64,000 bases of DNA from Rhodococcus sp. NBC_00297 (GCF_036173065.1 NZ_CP108041.1:4219001-4283000), one strand, 5' to 3'; positions 55,211 to 64,000 are shown, counted from the stretch's first letter. Program-made: numbers and translations. The notes: generated from the sequence alone by a model not told the origin.

Positions 55211-56562
55211 GATGCGGCCCGGAAACCCTTCTCCAGATCGGCCAGGATGTCGTCGATTCCCTCGATACCGACTGCGAGTCGCACCAGGCCCGGAGTGACT
55301 CCGGAGGCCAGCTGCTCCTCGGGCGTCAACTGCGAGTGCGTCGTCGACGCGGGATGGATCACCAGTGAACGCACGTCTCCGATATTAGCGACATGGCTGT
55401 GCAGCTCCAGCGCATCCACGAAACGCTTGCCCGCGTCGACACCGCCCGCGAGTTCGAACGCCACGATGGCACCCGCTCCGCGCGGGGCGAGTTCCTGTCC
55501 GCGCTCGTACCACGGGGAGGACGGCAACCCGGCGTAGTTCACGCTCGTCACCTCCTCGCGCTGCTCGAGGAACTGTGCGACCGCCGTCGCGTTCTGCACG
55601 TGTCGCTCGAGGCGCAGGGACAGTGTCTCGATGCCCTGGCCGATGAGGAACGCGTTGAACGGGGAGACCGCCGCGCCGATGTCGCGCAGCAGTTGCACGC
55701 GGGCCTTGAGTGCGAAGGCCGGAGCGCCGAGATCGGCGAACACCACACCGTGGTAGCTGGGATCGGGGGTGGTGAAGTTGGTGAAGCGACCCTGTGTCCA
55801 GTCGAAGCCACCGCCGTCGACGATGACGCCGGCGATCGCGGTGCCGTGGCCGCCGAGGTACTTGGTGGCCGAGTGCACCACGATGTCCGCACCGTGCTTC
55901 AGAGGCTGGATCAGATACGGCGTCGCCACGGTGTTGTCGACGATCAACGGGATGCCGTGGCGGTGTGCCACGTCGGACACTCCGCGGATGTCGAAGATGT
56001 CGTTCTTCGGGTTGGAGATGGTCTCGCCGTAGAACGCCTTGGTCTCGGGGCGGACGGCCTTCTCCCACTGGTCGAGGTCGTCCGGATCGTCGACGAAGGA
56101 CACGGTGATGCCCAGCTTGGGCAGCGTGTAGTGGAAGAGGTTGTACGTGCCGCCGTACAGACGGGGGCTGGAGACGACGTGGTCGCCGGTCTCGGCGATG
56201 TTCAGGATCGCCAGCGTCTCGGCGGCCTGGCCGGACGAGACGAGCAGTGCGGCGACGCCGCCCTCGAGCGACGCGATGCGCTGCTCGACGACGTCCTGCG
56301 TCGGGTTCATGATGCGGGTGTAGATGTTGCCCGGCTCGGCGAGCCCGAACAGCGCGGCGGCGTGGTCGGTGTTGTCGAACGTGTAGGACGTCGTCTGGTA
56401 GATCGGCAGGGCGCGCGCGTGGGTGGTGACGTCGGGAACCTGTCCGACGTGCACCTGCCGCGTCTCGAAGCTCCAGTTCAGTGCCGGATCCTCGACGGGT
56501 GCTCCGGCTGCGTCGACGACGTCGCCCTCGGTGGCACCGGTGTCGGAAGTGTGATCGGTCAT
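55207..56562 (-). CDS. metY: O-acetylhomoserine aminocarboxypropyltransferase (sulfhydrylase)
   Basis: The 451-residue Cys/Met-metabolism PLP enzyme converts O-acetylhomoserine plus sulfide to homocysteine. The PLP lysine is in [11 protein letters not shown], with [12 protein letters not shown] and [14 protein letters not shown] as family marks. ATG at 56562 has GAGGAG about 11 bases upstream; a longer in-frame GTG start at 56658 has no ribosome binding site. It is first of the metY-metX operon, and the 5' leader carries a riboswitch and a leader peptide, so expression should fall when SAM is abundant and may respond to cysteine. Confidence 0.95.
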   Translation of the reverse strand: MTDHTSDTGATEGDVVDAAGAPVEDPALNWSFETRQVHVGQVPDVTTHARALPIYQTTSYTFDNTDHAAALFGLAEPGNIYTRIMNPTQDVVEQRIASLEGGVAALLVSSGQAAETLAILNIAETGDHVVSSPRLYGGTYNLFHYTLPKLGITVSFVDDPDDLDQWEKAVRPETKAFYGETISNPKNDIFDIRGVSDVAHRHGIPLIVDNTVATPYLIQPLKHGADIVVHSATKYLGGHGTAIAGVIVDGGGFDWTQGRFTNFTTPDPSYHGVVFADLGAPAFALKARVQLLRDIGAAVSPFNAFLIGQGIETLSLRLERHVQNATAVAQFLEQREEVTSVNYAGLPSSPWYERGQELAPRGAGAIVAFELAGGVDAGKRFVDALELHSHVANIGDVRSLVIHPASTTHSQLTPEEQLASGVTPGLVRLAVGIEGIDDILADLEKGFRAAS

Positions 56563-56587
56563 GGGTGTCGTGCTCCTCGTGGGGTGG

Positions 56588-56613
56588 TGCTCGAGTGGGG
56601 TGCTCGAGTGGGG
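56588..56613. repeat. 13-bp tandem direct repeat in the metY leader
   Basis: TGCTCGAGTGGGG occurs twice without spacer (56588-56600 and 56601-56613), about 25 bp upstream of the metY start. On the transcribed RNA it places CCCCACUCGAGCA twice near the ribosome binding site. Confidence 0.8.
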
Positions 56614-56711
56614 TCCACGTCGGCAGCCGCCACGCCCGCAGCACGAGAGGCACCTCACCGTGTGCAGAGCGCAGTAGGCGAGCCGATCTTCGTGGAGAGA
56701 AGGGTCGGGGC

Positions 56712-56747
56712 CTATCGCCGGCTACAACACAGTCGGTGGGAGAACAT
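56712..56747 (-). CDS. Leader peptide with tandem Cys codons upstream of metY
   Basis: The 11-residue ORF MFSHRLCCSRR begins with ATG at 56747 behind a strong GGAGG five bases upstream. It ends at TAG 150 nt before the metY start, 3' of the riboswitch. Tandem TGT codons match the logic of cysteine-responsive attenuation by Cys-rich short ORFs in mycobacterial sulfur genes. It is far too short for domain analysis; the evidence is the initiation context, the Cys-Cys pair and its place. Translation is not proven. Confidence 0.6.
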   Translation of the reverse strand: MFSHRLCCSRR

Positions 56748-56773
56748 GGGTACCTCCGAGATCGTCGGTCGGT

Positions 56774-56793
56774 GGGCCCGAGGAGACGGGCCC
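56774..56793 (-). promoter_or_regulatory. Hairpin between riboswitch and leader peptide
   Basis: GGGCCCG and CGGGCCC form a perfect 7-bp stem around a 6-base loop. It lies between the riboswitch and the ribosome binding site of the leader peptide, so it may be part of the expression platform. Confidence 0.5.
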
Positions 56794-56799
56794 GCGCTT

Positions 56800-56908
56800 G
56801 CTCTCGGCCCGTGCGGGCCGAGTAACCCGGTCATCACCCGGGGCACCCCACCGCGGTTGGAGGGTTGCCGGCCAGCAAGCCGGGGCTCGATGCTGGCACT
56901 CATGACCT
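56800..56908 (-). promoter_or_regulatory. SAM-IV-type riboswitch upstream of metY
   Basis: Read on the minus strand, it starts GGTCATGAGTGCCAGC, has the core CCCGGCTTGCTGGCCGGC, AACCCTCC and CGCGGTGGGGTGCCCCGG, and closes with GGGTGATGACC, whose GATGACC pairs with GGTCATG to form P1. A hairpin with a perfect 9-bp stem (CTCGGCCCG / CGGGCCGAG, 56803-56822) follows, as in the 3' part of SAM-IV. The match to the SAM-IV consensus is from memory. It should lower metY-metX expression when S-adenosylmethionine is high. The -10 TACCAT (56917-56922) lies just upstream. Confidence 0.85.
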
Positions 56909-56916
56909 TGGCGGGA

Positions 56917-56922
56917 ATGGTA
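56917..56922 (-). promoter_or_regulatory. -10 element TACCAT for the metY leader transcript
   Basis: On the minus strand TACCAT lies about eight bases before the first paired base of the SAM-IV aptamer, so the transcript would begin at the aptamer. Confidence 0.45.
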
Positions 56923-57111
56923 GCGGGTCGGGTGTCGACGGCACGAGGGTGGCCGAACTCACGATCGTTCGATTGGCGAATGATCCTGCCGACGGTCAGA
57001 CTGGTCAGGTGATCGGGCGCCTCTCGGGGGCGCCCGTCGTCGTTGACCACCCGAGCGTTTCTGAATCGATCATGAACGATCGACGACGGGCGCAGACCCG
57101 AAAGTGAGCTC

Positions 57112-58356
57112 GTGACACCCCCCTCCGTCGCGTTCGACGTCCTTCCCGCTGCTGCCGCGGACCCCGCGGCGGATCGGCTGCGGGTGCGCCGCCGACGCGT
57201 CGCGATGCTGGCGCTCGCGCTCGGCGGTTTCGGCATCGGCACCACGGAGTTCGTCTCGATGGGCCTGCTCCCGGAGATGGCGACCACGATGGGGGTGTCC
57301 GAGCCCAGCGCCGGCCACCTCATCTCCGCCTACGCCGTCGGTGTCGTGGTGGGTGCGCCCGTCATCGCCGCGCTCGCGGCGCGGGTGCCGCGGCGGACGT
57401 TGCTTCTCGCCCTCATGGTGGCGTTCACTCTCGGCAACCTGGGCACGGTGTTCGCGCCCAGCTTCCACGAGCTGATGGCCTCCCGCTTCGTCGCCGGACT
57501 GCCGCACGGCGCGTACTTCGGTGTGGCAGCGCTGGTGGCCGCCCACCTCGCCGATCCCGGTGCGCGTGCCAAGTCGGTGGCCATGGTGATGATGGGACTG
57601 TCCGTCGCCAATGTCGTCGGTGTGCCGGCGGCCACGTGGATCGGCCAGGCGTTCGGCTGGCGCAGCGCGTTCGGCATCGTCGCCGTCATCGGTGCCATCA
57701 CCGTCACCGCCCTCGCGGTGTGGCTGCCGCGACTGGACTCGATGCCCACCACGAACCCGCGGACCGAGCTGGGCGCCTTCCGGCGCACGCAGGTGTGGAT
57801 GACCCTCTTCGTGGGCATGGTGGGCTTCGGCGGCATGTTCGCCGTGTACACCTACATCGCCACGACATTGACGGACGTGGCCGGTCTGTCCAAGGCCGCG
57901 GTGCCCTTGGCGCTGATGATCTACGGCCTCGGCATGGTGGTCGGCAACATGGCCGGCGGATGGATCGCGGACCGCATGCTCGTCCCCGGGCTCTTCCTGG
58001 CGATGACGTCCGTCGCGGTGAGCCTGGCGGTGTTCGTCGCCGCGGCGCACAACCCGGTGACCGCTCTGATCGTCGTGTTCCTCATCGCCGCATCGGGATC
58101 CGCCATCGTGCCCGGACTGCAGACGCGACTGATGGACGTGGCCGCCGATGCGCAGACCCTCGCCGCCTCGCTCAACCACGCGGCGTTCAACTTCGCGAAC
58201 GCGCTGGGGGCCGCCCTCGGCGGCGCCGTCATCGCCGCGGGCTTCGGCTACACGGCGCCGGCCGTGGTGGGTGCCGGTCTCGCGATCGCCGGCATCGCCG
58301 TTCTGGCCACGTCGGTGGCGATGCAGCGTCGCACCGACGCTCGTCTCGCCGCCTGA
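57112..58356 (+). CDS. MFS transporter (DHA1 drug/sugar efflux type)
   Basis: The 414-residue 12-helix major facilitator resembles AraJ/YdeA-like efflux proteins. The DHA1 motif FGIGTTEFVSMGLLPEMA in helix 1, the cytoplasmic loop ALAARVPRRTLLL after helix 2, and GWIADRM in the second half are present. Substrate unknown; sugar or drug efflux is typical. GTG start with AAAGTGAG nine bases upstream. Divergent from metY, without evidence of shared regulation. Confidence 0.9.
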   Translation: MTPPSVAFDVLPAAAADPAADRLRVRRRRVAMLALALGGFGIGTTEFVSMGLLPEMATTMGVSEPSAGHLISAYAVGVVVGAPVIAALAARVPRRTLLLALMVAFTLGNLGTVFAPSFHELMASRFVAGLPHGAYFGVAALVAAHLADPGARAKSVAMVMMGLSVANVVGVPAATWIGQAFGWRSAFGIVAVIGAITVTALAVWLPRLDSMPTTNPRTELGAFRRTQVWMTLFVGMVGFGGMFAVYTYIATTLTDVAGLSKAAVPLALMIYGLGMVVGNMAGGWIADRMLVPGLFLAMTSVAVSLAVFVAAAHNPVTALIVVFLIAASGSAIVPGLQTRLMDVAADAQTLAASLNHAAFNFANALGAALGGAVIAAGFGYTAPAVVGAGLAIAGIAVLATSVAMQRRTDARLAA

Positions 58357-58378
58357 CGGTCCTGTCCGCCCTGTCGGA

Positions 58379-58384
58379 TACGGT
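58379..58384 (+). promoter_or_regulatory. -10 element TACGGT, leaderless start of xth
   Basis: TACGGT ends six bases before the GTG at 58391 in a 34-bp gap after the MFS gene. Confidence 0.5.
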
Positions 58385-58390
58385 GCTGCG

Positions 58391-59203
58391 GTGTCTCACA
58401 CCATCACGTCGGTCAACGTCAACGGGGTGCGCGCCGCGGTGCGCAAGGGCATGCTCGAGTGGCTCGAGCAGTCCGCGGCGGACATCGTCTGCCTGCAGGA
58501 GACGCGGGCGACGGACGAGGAGCTGCTCGCCTGCCTCGCTCCCGCGCTGGGCGAGGGCTGGCATCTCGTGTCCGCCGAGCCGTCCGCGAAGGGCCGCAAC
58601 GGTGTCGCCATCCTGTCGCGGGTTCCTGCGGACAGTGCCGTCGTCGGGTTCGGGAGCGCCGAGTTCGACGACGCGGGGCGCTGGATCGAGGCCTGCTTCC
58701 CGGCAGTCGGAGCAGATCCGGCCGTCACCGTCGCCAGTCTCTACCTGCCGTCCGGTGAGGTGGGCACCGAGAAGCAGGACTCCAAGGAACGGTTCATGGC
58801 CTCGTTCGAGCACCGTCTCGCGGCGCTCGCGTCCTCGGGCGAGCATCACGTGGTCTGCGGCGACTGGAACATCGCGCACACCGAACGGGATCTGAAGAAC
58901 TGGAAGGGCAACCGCACCAAGTCCGGCTTCCTGGCGAGCGAGCGCGCCTGGCTCGACGCTCTCGTCGGTGAGTCGGGAGCGTGGGTCGACGTGGTGCGAG
59001 CGCTCCACCCGGACGTCGACGGGCCCTACAGCTGGTGGTCGTACCGCGGTAAGGCCTTCGACAACGACGCCGGGTGGCGCATCGACTACCAGATGGCCAC
59101 CCGGGACTTCGCGGACCGCGCGAAGGACGCCGTGGTCGAGCGGGCCGACACCTACGACCAGCGGTGGTCCGACCACGCACCGGTCACCGTCGTCTACCGC
59201 TGA
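58391..59203 (+). CDS. xth: Exodeoxyribonuclease III (AP endonuclease)
   Basis: The 270-residue EEP-fold repair nuclease has the metal-binding acids in VNVNGVRAA and CLQETRA, the catalytic GDWNIAHTERDLKNWK, and the C-terminal RIDYQMAT and WSDHAPVTV (catalytic Asp-His). It cleaves at abasic sites and trims 3' ends. A TACGGT element lies six bases before GTG at 58391, so the mRNA is probably leaderless. The stop is 9 bp from the stop of convergent araA. Confidence 0.93.
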   Translation: MSHTITSVNVNGVRAAVRKGMLEWLEQSAADIVCLQETRATDEELLACLAPALGEGWHLVSAEPSAKGRNGVAILSRVPADSAVVGFGSAEFDDAGRWIEACFPAVGADPAVTVASLYLPSGEVGTEKQDSKERFMASFEHRLAALASSGEHHVVCGDWNIAHTERDLKNWKGNRTKSGFLASERAWLDALVGESGAWVDVVRALHPDVDGPYSWWSYRGKAFDNDAGWRIDYQMATRDFADRAKDAVVERADTYDQRWSDHAPVTVVYR

Positions 59204-59212
59204 CCGGTCGGC

Positions 59213-60757
59213 TCACAACGCGGCGGCCAGTCTGTGGTACGCCGCGTTCCAGCGCAACGTGCGCTGGAAGTCTCGTGTGGTGGTGCCCTCCTCGATCGTG
59301 AGCAGCTCCACCGCGATCATGTCCGAGAACGCTTCCAGTACCGGCAGATCGAGCGCGGTGCTCAGCACCGTGTGATGCGGTGCGCCGGCTGTGAGCCACG
59401 ACTCCGCGGACACCGACAGCGAGGGCTGCGGCTTCCACACGGCGCAGGCCACCGGCAGGGAGGGCAGCGCCTCGTCCGGCTCGACGACCTCGATGACGTT
59501 GGCGGTGAGGCGGAACCGTTCGCCGACGTCGGAGATGCCCACGACGATGCCGGCGCCGGGATCCGCCGTGAAGCGCAGTCGTACGGGATCCTCGCGCCCG
59601 CCGATCGACAACGGATGGATCTCGAGAGTCGGGGTCGCCGTGGTGATGGACGGGCACACCTCGAGCATGTGTGCCCCCAGGATCTTCTCCTCGCCGGGCA
59701 CGAGGTGGTACGTGTAGTCCTCCATGAACGACGTGCCGCCGGGCTGCCCGATGGCCATGGTCTTCATGGCGCGCAACAACATCGAGGTCTTCCAGTCGCC
59801 CTCGCCGCCGAAGCCCCACCCGTCGGCCATCAGCCTCTGGACCGCGAGTCCGGGGAGCTGACGCAGGCCGCCGAGGTCCTCGAAGTTCGTGGTGAAGGCG
59901 CCGAATCCGCCCTCGGTCAGGAACTGTCGCATTCCCGCCTCGACCCGTGCGCCGTAGCGCAGCGACTCGTGTCGATCGCCGCCCGGCCGCAACGCGGACG
60001 CGACGTCGTAGGTCTCGACGTACTCGTCGACCAGGGCGGACACCGCGGCCTCGTCCACCGCGGAGACGACCTCGACGAGATCGTTGACACCGTAGGTGTT
60101 CACCGAGACGCCGAACCGCAGCTGAGCCTCCACCTTGTCGCCCTCGGTGACGGCCACGTCGCGCATGTTGTCGCCGAAGCGCGCCAGCCGGAGCGACCGC
60201 ATGTCGGCACGACCGCGCGCCGCACACGTCCACTGTTCGACGCGCCGGACGACGGCGGGATCGTCGACGTGTCCGGCGACGGTGGTCCGCAGCACACCGA
60301 CGCGGGACTGAATGTGACCGAACTCCCGGTCGCCGTGCGCGGCCTGGTTGAGGTTCATGAACTCCATGTCGATGGTCGACCACGGCAGCGACATCCCGGC
60401 CTGCGTGTGCAGATGCAGGAGGGGCACGTCGAGGGCGTCGAGGCCGGCGATCCACATCTTGGCGGGGGAGAAGGTGTGCATCCAGGTGATCACCCCGATG
60501 CAGTCGTCGGTCGTGTTGGCCTCGCGCATCCGGTTCAGGATGGACGACGCGTCGAGGAGCACCGGCTTCCAGACCACCGTCACACCCAGTGCGTCGTCGA
60601 GTTTCTCGGCGATCGTGCGGGACTGCACCGCCACCTGCTCGAGAGTCTCGGGACCGTACAGACTCTGGCTGCCCGTGAGGAACCAGACCTCGGGTCGGGC
60701 GACACCGGACGGTGCGGGCGAGGGGGACGGGGCGGACCTGGTTTCGACGACGGACAT
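59213..60757 (-). CDS. araA: L-arabinose isomerase
   Basis: The 514-residue enzyme converts L-arabinose to L-ribulose. Family marks are [20 protein letters not shown] at the N-terminus, the metal and active-site region [14 protein letters not shown], the acidic [20 protein letters not shown] with [14 protein letters not shown], and the histidine region [14 protein letters not shown] lies five bases before ATG. It is the last gene of the regulator-araB-araD-araA series, 79 bp after araD. Confidence 0.96.
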   Translation of the reverse strand: MSVVETRSAPSPSPAPSGVARPEVWFLTGSQSLYGPETLEQVAVQSRTIAEKLDDALGVTVVWKPVLLDASSILNRMREANTTDDCIGVITWMHTFSPAKMWIAGLDALDVPLLHLHTQAGMSLPWSTIDMEFMNLNQAAHGDREFGHIQSRVGVLRTTVAGHVDDPAVVRRVEQWTCAARGRADMRSLRLARFGDNMRDVAVTEGDKVEAQLRFGVSVNTYGVNDLVEVVSAVDEAAVSALVDEYVETYDVASALRPGGDRHESLRYGARVEAGMRQFLTEGGFGAFTTNFEDLGGLRQLPGLAVQRLMADGWGFGGEGDWKTSMLLRAMKTMAIGQPGGTSFMEDYTYHLVPGEEKILGAHMLEVCPSITTATPTLEIHPLSIGGREDPVRLRFTADPGAGIVVGISDVGERFRLTANVIEVVEPDEALPSLPVACAVWKPQPSLSVSAESWLTAGAPHHTVLSTALDLPVLEAFSDMIAVELLTIEEGTTTRDFQRTLRWNAAYHRLAAAL

Positions 60758-60836
60758 GGGAACCTCCTGGTCACCGCAGAGGCGGTGGAACGAGTGCGGG
60801 TGAAGACGGGTGCGGAGCGAGTGGTGCTGCGGCGGT

Positions 60837-61514
60837 TCAGCGTTGGCCGTACACGTTCTGGTAGCGGTCGTGCAGCGCGTCGACGGCGTCCGGTGGGATG
60901 GGCAGAGGCCGGCCGAGCTGGTGTGCGAGATGCACCGACCGTGCGACGTCCTCGCACATCACCGCTGCCTTGACGGCGGACCGCGCCGTCGGGCCCACCG
61001 CGAAGACGCCGTGGTTCTGCATCAGCACGGCGGGCGACCTGCTGCCACGCAGCGTGTCGACGATGCCGCGTCCGATCGAGTCGTCACCGATCGCGGCGAA
61101 CGGTCCGACGGGGATGTCGCCGCCGAACTCGTCGGCGCACATCGTGGTGACCACCGGGATCGGCTCGCCGCGGGCGGCCCACGCCACCGCGTAGGGGGAG
61201 TGGGTGTGCACCACGGCGCCGACGTGATCGAGGTGGCGGTAGACGTAGGCCTGGGCCGCGGTGTCGGAGGACGGGGCATGATCGCCCTCGACCACGGTGC
61301 CGTGCAGATCGCACAGCACCATGTTCTCGGGGGTGAGGTCGTCGTAGGAGACGCCGCTCGGCTTGATCACGAAGAGGTCGTGGCCGGGGACCCGAGCGGA
61401 CACGTTGCCGGCGGTCCACACCACCAGTCCGTACCGCACCAGTTCGGCGTGCAGCGCGCACACCTCGGCGCGGACCGCCTCCACGGTGCCGCGAGCGCTG
61501 TCGAGAACGGTCAT
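60837..61514 (-). CDS. araD: L-ribulose-5-phosphate 4-epimerase
   Basis: The 225-residue class II aldolase-fold enzyme converts L-ribulose 5-phosphate to D-xylulose 5-phosphate. The phosphate and zinc sites are in [35 protein letters not shown], the zinc histidines [13 protein letters not shown], and [11 protein letters not shown]. The start ATG overlaps the araB stop (ATGA), so the two are coupled. Downstream araA follows after 79 bp. Confidence 0.95.
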   Translation of the reverse strand: MTVLDSARGTVEAVRAEVCALHAELVRYGLVVWTAGNVSARVPGHDLFVIKPSGVSYDDLTPENMVLCDLHGTVVEGDHAPSSDTAAQAYVYRHLDHVGAVVHTHSPYAVAWAARGEPIPVVTTMCADEFGGDIPVGPFAAIGDDSIGRGIVDTLRGSRSPAVLMQNHGVFAVGPTARSAVKAAVMCEDVARSVHLAHQLGRPLPIPPDAVDALHDRYQNVYGQR

Positions 61515-63193
61515 CGTCGAACCGCCTTCCGGTCGAGCACGTCGCCGCGGAGGGCCCGCAGTTCGCGCATGGTGGACACCTGACGTCCGAAGTGGTCGTG
61601 AAGATCGGAGTAGATGCGGAACAGAGCGTCGTAGGCCTGCGACCGGCCCTCGTCGGGTTGGTACGCGCCGCGGTGCACGCGGCCCATCGCCTTCGAGGCC
61701 ACGGGCACGTCGGCGTAGCAGCCGGCCGCGACTGCCGCGTGGATCGCCGATCCCAGCGCCGGACCCTGGTCGGACCCGATGACCGAGAGCGGCATGCGCA
61801 GCACGTCGGCGTAGATCTGCATCAGCAGTGGGTTCTTCGCCAGTCCGCCGGCGACGACGAACTCCTCGACCGGAACACCGCTGGCGCGGAAGGTCTCGAC
61901 GATGACCCGCGTGCCGAAGGCCGTGGCCTCGAGCAGTGCCCGATAGATGTCCTCGGGCCTGGTGGCGAGAGTCGCACCCAGCAACAGTCCCGACAGTCGG
62001 TGGTCGACCAGGACGGATCGGTTGCCGCTGTGCCAGTCGAGGGCCACCAACCCGTGTTCGCCGACCTCCTGCTCGGACGCCAGCCGGGTCAGGTACTCGT
62101 GGACCGACTCGCCGGCCTCGGCGGCGGCGTCGCGGTAGTCGGCAGGAACCCCGGTGCGCGTGAACCATCCGAAGATGTCGCCGACTCCGGACTGCCCGGC
62201 CTCGTATCCGTAGGACCCCGCGACGATGCCGCCGTCGACGACGCCGCACATCCCCGGAACCTCCCGCAGTACGTCGGCGCTCATGACGTGACAGGTGGAG
62301 GTGCCCATGATCGCCACCATGCGACCGGGTTCCACGGCGCGGGCCGCCGGCGCCGTGACGTGCGCGTCGACGTTGCCGACGGCCACGGCGATTCCCTGGG
62401 GCAGTCCGGTCCACGCGGCGGCCTCGGCGGTCAGAGACCCTGCACGAGAACCCAGTTCGCCGATCGGCTGGTCGAGCTTGTCGGTGACGAACGCGGCGAA
62501 CCCGGGTGCCAGGGCGGTGAGGAACTCGGCCGACGGGTACTCGCCGTCCTGGAGAATGCCCTTGTAGCCGGCCGTGCAGGCGTTGCGGACGTAGCGTCCG
62601 CACAGCTGCCAGACGATCCAGTCCGCCGCCTCGACCCACCGCTCCATGGCGTCGTAGACCTCGGGGTCCTCCTCGTGGATCTGCAACGCCTTGGCGAACT
62701 CCCACTCGGACGAGATCAGTCCGCCGTAGCGGGGGAGCCACGCCTCGCCGCGCTCCGCGGCGAGGGCGTTGATGCGATCGGCCTGGCCCTGCGCCGCATG
62801 GTGTTTCCACAGCTTCACGTAGGCGTGCGGCCGATCGGCGAACTGGGCGATCTCGTCGAGCGGGGTGCCGTCGGCGAGCGTGGGCACCATCGTGCACGCC
62901 GTGAAGTCGGTCCCGATGCCGACCACCCGGTCGGGCGGGACACCGGCATCGCGCAGGGCTGCGGGAACGGCGGTGCGGAGCACGTCGCGGTAGTCGTCGG
63001 GAACCTGGAGGGCCCAGGCGTCGCCGAGTCGCACGGAGCCGCCGGGCAGCGTCGACTCCAGGACTCCGTGTCGGTACTCGTGCACGGCCGTACCCAGCTC
63101 GGCACCGTCGGAGACCCGCACGACGACGGCCCGTCCGGACAGCGTGCCGAAATCGACTCCGATGGTGTAGGTCTCGTGATCGGGCGTCGTCAT
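61511..63193 (-). CDS. araB: L-ribulokinase
   Basis: The 560-residue FGGY-family kinase phosphorylates L-ribulose. The N-terminal ATPase strand TIGVDFGTLSGRAVVVRV, the substrate motif FTACTMVPTLADGTPL, and the C-terminal VVAGGLAKNPLLMQIYADVL are characteristic of AraB. Start ATG at 63193 with GGAG seven bases upstream; its ATG overlaps the regulator stop. In E. coli the same three enzymes are ordered BAD; here the order is B-D-A. Confidence 0.95.
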   Translation of the reverse strand: MTTPDHETYTIGVDFGTLSGRAVVVRVSDGAELGTAVHEYRHGVLESTLPGGSVRLGDAWALQVPDDYRDVLRTAVPAALRDAGVPPDRVVGIGTDFTACTMVPTLADGTPLDEIAQFADRPHAYVKLWKHHAAQGQADRINALAAERGEAWLPRYGGLISSEWEFAKALQIHEEDPEVYDAMERWVEAADWIVWQLCGRYVRNACTAGYKGILQDGEYPSAEFLTALAPGFAAFVTDKLDQPIGELGSRAGSLTAEAAAWTGLPQGIAVAVGNVDAHVTAPAARAVEPGRMVAIMGTSTCHVMSADVLREVPGMCGVVDGGIVAGSYGYEAGQSGVGDIFGWFTRTGVPADYRDAAAEAGESVHEYLTRLASEQEVGEHGLVALDWHSGNRSVLVDHRLSGLLLGATLATRPEDIYRALLEATAFGTRVIVETFRASGVPVEEFVVAGGLAKNPLLMQIYADVLRMPLSVIGSDQGPALGSAIHAAVAAGCYADVPVASKAMGRVHRGAYQPDEGRSQAYDALFRIYSDLHDHFGRQVSTMRELRALRGDVLDRKAVRR

Positions 63194-64000
63194 GGCTGTT
63201 CTCCTGTGGCTCGGGTGGTGCTCGCGCGCACGACGAGTTCCGGAGCGATCTGCGTCTCGGGACCGCCGGTCCCGTCGATCGCCGCTCGCAGGATCTCGAT
63301 GGCGCGTCGGCCCACCTCGGTGAAATTCTGTCGGATCGTCGTCAGCGGAGGGATGAGATAGGCGGCTTCGGGGATGTCGTCGAAGCCCACGACGCTCACG
63401 TCCTCCGGCACCCGACGGCCGTGCTCGTGGAACGCACGCAGCAGGCCCAGCGCCATCTGATCGTTGGCGCAGAACACCGCCGTGACGTCGGGATCGGCCG
63501 CCAACCGGGAGCCGCGCTCGAACCCACTGCGCGCGGACCAGTCACCACGGAGCGGAGGGGTCCACGGCAGCCCCGCCTCGTCGAGGACCTCCCGCCACCC
63601 CTGTTCGCGCGCGCGAGCCTCGGCCCAACCCAGCGGACCCGCGAGGTGGGCGATGCGTCGATGTCCGGAATCGACGAGGTGACGGGTGGCCAGGCGGGCG
63701 CCGCCGACCTGGTCGATGCCGACCGTCCAGCGCGAGGTCAGCGGATCGCCCTCCACGACGACGACGGGCACCACCGCCTCCTCGGAGCGCGCCGCGGCCA
63801 CCGCGTCGTCGGTCGCGGCGATGAGGACGATGCCCTCGACGCCCTGGTCGTGCAGGTGGTGCATCGCGTCGACGAGCTCGTCGCGCGAGAGGGTCGTGAG
63901 ACTGACCGCGCTGACCGAGAAACCGGCCTCGCGGGCGGCGCTCTGGACGGTGCGGTGGGTGGTGCTCGGGCCCCAGAACCCGAGCTTGGAGCCGATGATG
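63190..64000 (-). CDS. LacI/GalR-family regulator of the ara operon (5' end outside window)
   Basis: About 270 residues are visible; the N-terminal helix-turn-helix lies beyond base 64000. The visible part is the type I periplasmic-binding fold of LacI/GalR proteins: GFWGPSTTHRTVQSAAREAG, VDSGHRRIAHLAGP, AVFCANDQMALGLLRAF and VSVVGFDDIPEAAYLIPPLT. Being the first gene of the arabinose operon and overlapping araB (ATGA), it is most likely the arabinose repressor, autoregulated within the operon. Confidence 0.85.
   Translation of the reverse strand, partial: IIGSKLGFWGPSTTHRTVQSAAREAGFSVSAVSLTTLSRDELVDAMHHLHDQGVEGIVLIAATDDAVAAARSEEAVVPVVVVEGDPLTSRWTVGIDQVGGARLATRHLVDSGHRRIAHLAGPLGWAEARAREQGWREVLDEAGLPWTPPLRGDWSARSGFERGSRLAADPDVTAVFCANDQMALGLLRAFHEHGRRVPEDVSVVGFDDIPEAAYLIPPLTTIRQNFTEVGRRAIEILRAAIDGTGGPETQIAPELVVRASTTRATGEQP

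Larger units (their letters stand above)
56563..57111. other. Intergenic region metY-MFS (549 bp)
   Basis: The half next to metY holds the riboswitch, leader peptide, hairpin and tandem repeat listed separately. The half next to the MFS gene (56923-57111) holds the MFS promoter region, in which I see no clear site. No further gene is supported. Confidence 0.8.

Noticed and set aside
56565-56658. GTG start of metY 32 codons upstream
   Set aside because: No ribosome binding site and not in the family; ATG 56562 fits better. Its Cys codons are kept only as an observation.

Overview
The window is high-GC actinobacterial DNA, almost fully coding, with many 1-4 nt gene overlaps and GTG starts. Gene content and order (groEL1-whiB3-Rv3415c-like-sigD-rsdA-DUF5319-guaB2-guaB3-choD-guaA, then imuA'-imuB, acyl-CoA reductase, dnaE2, folD-DUF3017, metY-metX) follow the mycobacterial chromosome. 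Together with a PspC sensor cluster beside guaA this points to a Rhodococcus/Rhodococcoides-like member of the Mycobacteriales. The assignment is inference from synteny and protein similarity recalled from memory; no database was searched. I see no rRNA, tRNA, insertion sequence, prophage or CRISPR array.

Region 1 (1-11.5 kb) is conserved core: the 3' part of a His-tailed chaperonin, the redox regulator WhiB3, sigma factor D with its membrane anti-sigma factor, the GMP branch of purine synthesis (guaB, guaB3, guaA) and a ChoD-type flavin oxidoreductase. Region 2 (11.5-17.3 kb) is envelope sensing: a divergent PspC membrane protein, a PspC-containing histidine kinase and its response regulator (EsrISR-like), a membrane EEP-fold protein and a Ser/Thr kinase. 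Region 3 (17.4-21.1 kb) is a LexA-boxed operon imuA'-imuB-dinB; its partner polymerase dnaE2 lies 15 kb away (36.4-39.7 kb) behind a second LexA-type box.

Region 4 (21.1-36.2 kb) is accessory: a hydrolase, a truncated sensor kinase that has lost its phospho-acceptor histidine, an AraC regulator, VOC and ABM proteins, a type II lumazine synthase, a SigJ-like sigma factor, a two-domain acyl-CoA reductase, an MMPL transporter, an ABC pair, SurE, a PfkB sugar kinase and a secreted protein. Region 5 (39.7-43.4 kb) holds trmL, folD, DUF3017 and a DrrAB-type exporter. The exporter is translationally coupled to Region 6, a 10.5 kb three-module non-ribosomal peptide synthetase (43.4-53.9 kb).

Region 7 (54-59.2 kb) is methionine synthesis, metY-metX. 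Its 5' leader carries a SAM-IV-type riboswitch followed by an 11-codon leader peptide with tandem cysteine codons. An MFS exporter and exonuclease III follow. Region 8 (59.2-64 kb) is an arabinose operon transcribed regulator-araB-araD-araA; the LacI-family regulator runs off the window.

The items most worth a second look are the NRPS-exporter unit, the riboswitch plus Cys leader peptide, the degenerate kinase, the dinB gene inside the SOS mutasome operon, and the recurrent TANNNT hexamer 6-8 nt before start codons, which suggests widespread leaderless transcription.
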